The position numbers and the translations under genes were made by a program. Below, one piece after another: positions 57,799 to 64,000 of a DNA stretch of 64,000 nucleotides. Source of the DNA: Planococcus donghaensis (GTDB taxonomy: Bacteria > Bacillota > Bacilli > Bacillales_A > Planococcaceae); contig NZ_CP016543.2 of assembly GCF_001687665.2 (NCBI RefSeq), forward strand, positions 1,302,001-1,366,000, written 5' to 3'. The notes under the pieces are model-generated. The model was not told the DNA's origin, did not search any database, and saw only the letters and a program-made list of their open reading frames with translations. Position 1 is the stretch's first letter. Every line of letters starts with the position of its first letter.

Positions 57799-58332
57799 TT
57801 ATTCGCTGTCTTCTAATAAAAACCCGTGCTCCCGCATTGCGTTTACAGCTTGGTCAAGGGTCTCGTTGTCTGGCCCAGTAATGGTGTGAAGGTGCGTCCC
57901 ATCTGTTAGCTCGAGCAAATAACTAGCTCCTGTATCACGTATGCGTTTCATAAAGGCTTCTACTTCTTGAACGTTCGATACATGAACGCCTGCAGTTAAT
58001 TCACCATATACGGGATGCTCAATCGACACATCTATAACAGTAACCCCTGCTTCGACTAATAGCTTCAATTCTAGTTCAGTGTCTTCGGCTAGGTGACGAC
58101 AAGCAATGCGTCGACTTGCTTTTTCTGTCGTACGGTCCATTAAATACAAATACCCTTGGCTCGTAGCGATGATTGGTTCGCCTTTTGCTTTTAGCAAAGT
58201 CATATCCCCTACAATCACTTGCCGAGATACGTTGGTAAGAGCAGCCAAATCACTGCCGGTTATCGGTTCGTTTGCCGTTTTAATTTTTTCGAGCAAAAAT
58301 TGGCGCCGTTGTTCACCTAATAATTTTTTCAT
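57799..58332 (-). CDS. niaR: NAD biosynthesis repressor NiaR (YrxA)
   Basis: A 177-residue niacin-responsive repressor. The N-terminal winged helix (about 8-60, with GSDLAALTNVSRQVIVGDMTLL) is followed by a 3H domain with the histidine-bearing segments IACRHL, IEHPVYGEL and LHTITG that bind metal and nicotinic acid. In B. subtilis yrxA lies beside nifS-nadBCA, which it represses; those genes are not here, so its targets are elsewhere. It is the only minus-strand gene in the second half of the window. Start codon ATG at 58332, with GAGGGAT upstream on that strand. Confidence 0.92.
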   Translation of the reverse strand: MKKLLGEQRRQFLLEKIKTANEPITGSDLAALTNVSRQVIVGDMTLLKAKGEPIIATSQGYLYLMDRTTEKASRRIACRHLAEDTELELKLLVEAGVTVIDVSIEHPVYGELTAGVHVSNVQEVEAFMKRIRDTGASYLLELTDGTHLHTITGPDNETLDQAVNAMREHGFLLEDSE

Positions 58333-58457
58333 TTAAATCCCTCACTTATCGACTCGTTATAGTTATCTTATCATGTGCCGAACAACAGTGGGATTATTTC
58401 GTCTAAAGCACAAGAATATGCTATAATTGTTAAGTTGAATTAAAGGAGAGACTGTCC

Positions 58458-59054
58458 ATGTACGATTACATAAAAGGCACGGTGACACGCGTAACGCCTG
58501 AATATTTAGTAATAGAACAACAAGGAATTGGCTGGCAAATCTTTGCGCCAAATCCGTATTCATTTGGCACAGAGGATTTGCAAGTGTTTTTGCATCATCA
58601 TGTACGTGAAGATGCTCAATTGTTATTTGGTTTTCCAACTTTCGAGCAGCGGGAATTATTTCGTAAACTAATTTCGGTTTCTGGTATCGGTCCAAAAGGG
58701 GCATTAGCCATTTTAGCGAGCGGACAACCGCAACATGTCATCGAAGCGATCGAACAGGAAAATGAATCGTATTTAGTGAAATTCCCAGGAGTCGGTAAGA
58801 AAACAGCTCGTCAAATGATTTTGGATCTAAAAGGCAAGCTTACTGAGTTTTTCGGAGATTCGTTAGGCGTGGAAGACACGAGTAACTTGCTATCTAACGA
58901 CCAACTAGAACTTGAAGAAGCAATGTTGGCACTCGGAGCTCTTGGCTATTCAGAACGGGAAATCAATAAAGTAAAACCGCAATTACGTGATTTGGATTTA
59001 GATACAGAAGGCTTTATGAAAAAAGCGTTGCAGTTATTACTTAAACAAAACTGA
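58458..59054 (+). CDS. ruvA: Holliday junction complex subunit RuvA
   Basis: Tetramer that binds Holliday junctions and loads RuvB. The 198-residue product has the N-terminal OB fold (MYDYIKGTVTRVTPEYLVIE), helix-hairpin-helix repeats (LISVSGIGPKGALAIL; LVKFPGVGKKTARQMILDL) and the C-terminal RuvB-contacting domain. An extended -10 (TGCTATAAT near 58419-58427) precedes it. In B. subtilis bofC lies upstream; it is absent here. No SOS box was recognised. Confidence 0.96.
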   Translation: MYDYIKGTVTRVTPEYLVIEQQGIGWQIFAPNPYSFGTEDLQVFLHHHVREDAQLLFGFPTFEQRELFRKLISVSGIGPKGALAILASGQPQHVIEAIEQENESYLVKFPGVGKKTARQMILDLKGKLTEFFGDSLGVEDTSNLLSNDQLELEEAMLALGALGYSEREINKVKPQLRDLDLDTEGFMKKALQLLLKQN

Positions 59055-59072
59055 TGAAAGGAGGCGAACGAC

Positions 59073-60067
59073 ATGGAAGACCGCATTATAGATAGTGAAG
59101 TTTCGGAATTTGATGATCGTTTTGAACAATCATTGCGCCCTCAAATGTTGTCTCAATATATTGGGCAACATAAAGTAAAGCACAATTTGCAAATTTTCAT
59201 CGAAGCGGCAAAAATGCGTCAAGAAAGTTTAGACCATGTCTTGTTGTACGGGCCTCCTGGACTCGGGAAGACAACATTGGCTGCTGTTATCGCCAATGAA
59301 ATGGAAGTAAACGTCAAGATGACTAGTGGCCCTGCTATTGAACGACCAGGTGACTTAGCAGCAATCGTCTCATCGCTAGAACCTGGAGATGTCTTGTTTA
59401 TCGATGAAATTCATCGCTTAAACCGTGCCATTGAAGAAGTACTTTATCCTGCAATGGAAGACTTCTGTTTAGACATTGTCGTTGGCAAAGGTCCAACCGC
59501 GAGGTCTGTACGCCTAGATTTGCCGCCGTTTACGTTAATCGGTGCAACGACACGTGCGGGTGCTTTATCGGCACCGCTGCGTGACCGCTTTGGGGTGTTG
59601 TCACGGCTCGATTATTACGACACGGAAGCGTTGACGGAAATCGTCATTCGTTCGTCAAAATTATTCGAAGCAGACATCGATCCAAATGCCGCTGTTGAAA
59701 TTGCACGACGATCTCGTGGAACACCGCGTATTGCCAACCGTTTGTTAAAGCGTGTGCGCGATTATGCACAAGTGCGTGGCACCGGCACCATCACAATGGA
59801 CATGGCAGAGCAAGCGCTTGAAATGCTGCAAGTCGATCCACTCGGACTGGATCACATTGACCATAAACTATTAACGGGTATGATAGAACGTTTCCGCGGC
59901 GGACCTGTTGGACTCGATACCATCGCAGCAAGTATTGGAGAAGAGTCGACAACGATTGAAGATGTTTACGAACCGTACTTGTTGCAAATTGGTTTTATTC
60001 AACGAACGCCAAGAGGCCGTACCGTTACACAATTAGCTTATGAACACTTTAAACTGGAGATGCCTGA

Positions 60068-60071
<4 letters not shown>
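59073..60071 (+). CDS. ruvB: Holliday junction helicase RuvB
   Basis: AAA+ motor for branch migration. The 332-residue product has [13 protein letters not shown], Walker [12 protein letters not shown] near residue 62, Walker [12 protein letters not shown] near 110, sensor 1 GATTRAGAL, arginine finger LRDRFG, and a C-terminal winged helix ending [27 protein letters not shown] precedes the ATG. Overlaps queA by four bases. Confidence 0.97.
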
Positions 60072-62286
<2,215 letters not shown>

Positions 62287-62328
62287 GTTTGAAAAAGAAT
62301 AGAGAAAGTGAAAGGGGGAAATTGAATA

Positions 62329-62604
62329 ATGGATACGTTAATTGCGTTATCACCTTTACTATTAATGTTCTTGTTAATGTGGTTTTTCATCATCCGTCCT
62401 GCCCAAAAGCGTCAGAAAGCAACGAAAGACATGCAGTCTGAACTAAGACGTGGCGACCGCATTGTCACAATCGGTGGTTTGCACGGCCTAGTGGATGCAG
62501 TAGATGATGCAACAGTCTACATCACGGTAGCTGATGGCACGCGTTTGCAGTTTGAGCGTCAAGCGATCGCACGTGTAGTGGAATCTGCAAAAGCAGCAAT
62601 CTAA
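62329..62604 (+). CDS. yajC: Sec translocon accessory protein YajC
   Basis: A 91-residue protein with one N-terminal membrane helix (PLLLMFLLMWFFIIRPAQKRQK) and a small cytoplasmic domain (MQSELRRGDRIVTIGGLHG), the standard YajC layout. It associates with SecDF. B. subtilis yrbF has the same position after tgt. AAAGGGGGAAA lies upstream. Confidence 0.93.
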   Translation: MDTLIALSPLLLMFLLMWFFIIRPAQKRQKATKDMQSELRRGDRIVTIGGLHGLVDAVDDATVYITVADGTRLQFERQAIARVVESAKAAI

Positions 62605-62614
62605 ATGTAAAAGC

Positions 62615-62642
62615 ACGCCTTCGATTCAGAAGGCGTTTTTTT
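62615..62642 (+). terminator. Intrinsic terminator after yajC
   Basis: ACGCCTTC pairs with GAAGGCGT around GATTCA and is followed by seven T residues. Confidence 0.92.
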
Positions 62643-62722
62643 ATTGAATAAAAAATGTACTTATTCTAAATTTTCCAGTTACGAGGTACAATAGGTACAG
62701 CACATCGGAAAGGAGTATTCGC

Positions 62723-63031
62723 ATGACGAGTTATCCAGAACAATTTAAATTCGTTTTGCCAGCGCTCGAAAGTAAACGCAGTGAATTTCATCATTTCGAT
62801 TACGATACTTTTACAGAAGAAGATTTATGGGAATTTTGTGTAAAGAAAAAATGGCGAAAAAAAGATATAAACACTATGCACTTGTATGAAATGATTAACG
62901 ACATTATGGATATGAGGGCATCTGACTTTTTGGCTTATCATCAAGTTGAAGCGTTAAAAAAAGCCCGGTGGCATGATGACAGCACGCTTGAAAATATTCA
63001 ACATTTACTGCGTCCACCGAATAAAAAATAA
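62723..63031 (+). CDS. comN: ComN-like post-transcriptional regulator
   Basis: A 102-residue soluble protein with helical WEFCVKKKWRKKDINTMHL and MRASDFLAYHQVEALK segments, resembling B. subtilis ComN (YrzD), which affects comE mRNA and binds DivIVA-associated sites. In B. subtilis it lies between spoVB and secDF; spoVB is absent here but secDF follows. AAAGGAG precedes the ATG. Family assignment is by recall and synteny. Confidence 0.78.
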   Translation: MTSYPEQFKFVLPALESKRSEFHHFDYDTFTEEDLWEFCVKKKWRKKDINTMHLYEMINDIMDMRASDFLAYHQVEALKKARWHDDSTLENIQHLLRPPNKK

Positions 63032-63111
63032 ATGCATATTTTTTATTCGGTAGACTGGATTCAACTAGATTTTTAAAACACACATCTATCACTCGATTAG
63101 CCGAGTTGAAT

Positions 63112-63140
63112 TTGACAGCGCTTTATCGCTGTTTCATAAT
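63112..63140 (+). promoter_or_regulatory. Sigma-A promoter for secDF
   Basis: A perfect TTGACA and CATAAT are separated by 17 bases, about 40 bases before the secDF start. The spacer includes a small CAGCG/CGCTG inverted repeat that overlaps the -35. Confidence 0.78.
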
Positions 63141-63180
63141 GATAGTGCTGTGTTTTTCACGACGAGGAGGAAAATTACAT

Positions 63181-64000
63181 ATGAAAGCAAGAGGTCGCAT
63201 TATTGCCTTTTTCTTGTTGGTAGCTTTACTAATAGGAGTTATTGGCAGCACGAGTTTACCGATCGCCAAAGACATTAAATTAGGATTGGATTTACAAGGT
63301 GGTTTTGAAGTGCTTTACGAAGTAACAGCGCTTGAAGATGGCCAAGAAATTACGCAAGACGTGCTGACGGATACGACCAATGCGTTAATGAACCGAATTA
63401 ACGTACTCGGTGTCAGTGAACCGGTGATTCAAATTGAAGGAGAAGATCGCATTCGTGTTCAATTAGCGGGCGTAGAAGATCAGTCTTCTGCTCGAGAATT
63501 GCTGTCGACGGAAGCCAACTTAACATTCCGCGATGCTGAAGACAATTTATTGCTTTCAGGGAATGACTTGAAACAAGGTGGAGCTACGGGAACCTTTGAT
63601 TCGAATGGTAACCCAATCGTTACATTGGAATTAAACGACCCGAGTAAATTTGCTGAAATTACAGAACAAGTTTCACAAATAGCATCACCTAATAATGTCC
63701 TGGTTATTTGGCTTGATTTTGAAGAAGGTGTAGATTCATTTGCAGAAGAACGGTTAAAGGCCGATCCGAAATTTGTTTCTGCTCCAAGTGTAAACCAACG
63801 AATTTCTTCACCATCTGTTGAAATTTCAGGGTCATTTACAGTAGAAGAAACGCAAAACCTTGCGGGAATTTTAAATGCCGGTGCGTTACCAGTTAGTTTA
63901 GAAGAGATTTATTCAACTTCTGTCGGTGCGCAATTTGGTGAGCAAGCTCTAGACCAAACAATGGTGGCAGCTGCAGTTGGTATTGCGTTAGTGCTGTTAT
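63181..64000 (+). CDS. secDF: Protein translocase subunit SecDF, N-terminal part
   Basis: Proton-driven secretion factor that pulls preproteins out of the SecYEG channel. The window holds 273 codons and the frame is open at the end. Seen are the first membrane helix (IIAFFLLVALLIGVIG), the DIKLGLDLQGGFEVLYEV motif after it, the P1 domain with VTDTTNALMNRINVLGVSEP-type sequence (here TDTTNALMNRINVLGVSEP), and ALPVSL before the second helix. In Bacillales SecD and SecF are fused; the fused form is inferred from the family since the second half is outside. GAGGAGG precedes the ATG. Confidence 0.94.
   Translation, partial: MKARGRIIAFFLLVALLIGVIGSTSLPIAKDIKLGLDLQGGFEVLYEVTALEDGQEITQDVLTDTTNALMNRINVLGVSEPVIQIEGEDRIRVQLAGVEDQSSARELLSTEANLTFRDAEDNLLLSGNDLKQGGATGTFDSNGNPIVTLELNDPSKFAEITEQVSQIASPNNVLVIWLDFEEGVDSFAEERLKADPKFVSAPSVNQRISSPSVEISGSFTVEETQNLAGILNAGALPVSLEEIYSTSVGAQFGEQALDQTMVAAAVGIALVLL

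Overview
The window is a gene-dense, low-to-moderate GC chromosomal segment of a Firmicute in the order Bacillales. Gene order follows the Bacillus subtilis etfA-to-secDF chromosome arm almost without interruption. The consistent lack of sporulation genes, the full type IV pilus cluster and the protein sequences suggest a Planococcaceae member, probably Planococcus or Planomicrobium. That placement is inference from synteny and protein resemblance; no database search was run. Nearly all genes lie on the + strand. The exceptions are a pair of ATP-grasp ligase genes (29141-30798) and niaR (57799-58332).

Layout. 1-8010: end of etfA, trxA, uvrC, a lysine riboswitch with lysC, and the sdhCAB operon. 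8165-11407: thioesterase, MarR regulator, murI, rph, rdgB. 11552-11625: tRNA-Arg(UCU). 11873-18743: TPR protein, tig, clpX, lonA, engB. 19022-25214: the hemAXCDBL tetrapyrrole operon. 25227-26227: a roughly 1 kb non-coding stretch with a terminator, two kinds of palindromic repeat and a T-box leader for valS (26228-28861). 29141-33808: two minus-strand ATP-grasp ligases divergent from folC, then a membrane GAF-GGDEF protein. 34024-46276: a type IV pilus locus (minor pilins, PilX-like protein, a small membrane protein, a VanW-family protein with calcium-loop-like repeats, PilB, PilT, PilC, major pilin, PilM, PilN, PilO, prepilin peptidase). 46852-52184: maf, radC, mreBCD, minCD. 52246-53184: a NERD-domain protein followed by an exact 21-bp-period repeat array. 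53385-57751: L21 leader, rplU-prp-rpmA, a Spo0B homologue, obg, pheB, pheA. 57799-64000: niaR, ruvAB, queA, tgt, yajC, comN-like, and the start of secDF.

Functional logic. Most of the window is core housekeeping: TCA and respiratory complex II, heme synthesis, protein quality control, cell shape and division, ribosome assembly, DNA repair, tRNA modification and secretion. The accessory part is the pilus locus. Its PilB carries an MshEN-like N-terminus of the kind that binds c-di-GMP, and a predicted diguanylate cyclase is encoded just upstream, so second-messenger control of pilus extension is a reasonable hypothesis. PilT implies retraction and twitching.

Most notable for follow-up: the 21-bp phased array after the NERD gene; the c-di-GMP/pilus pairing; the VanW protein inside the pilus locus; matching acidic beta-type tails on three pilus proteins; the two uncharacterised ATP-grasp ligases; a dispersed hairpin repeat family; retention of Spo0B although every neighbouring sporulation gene expected from B. 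subtilis synteny is absent; and four copies of a 9-mer in front of the sdh promoter.
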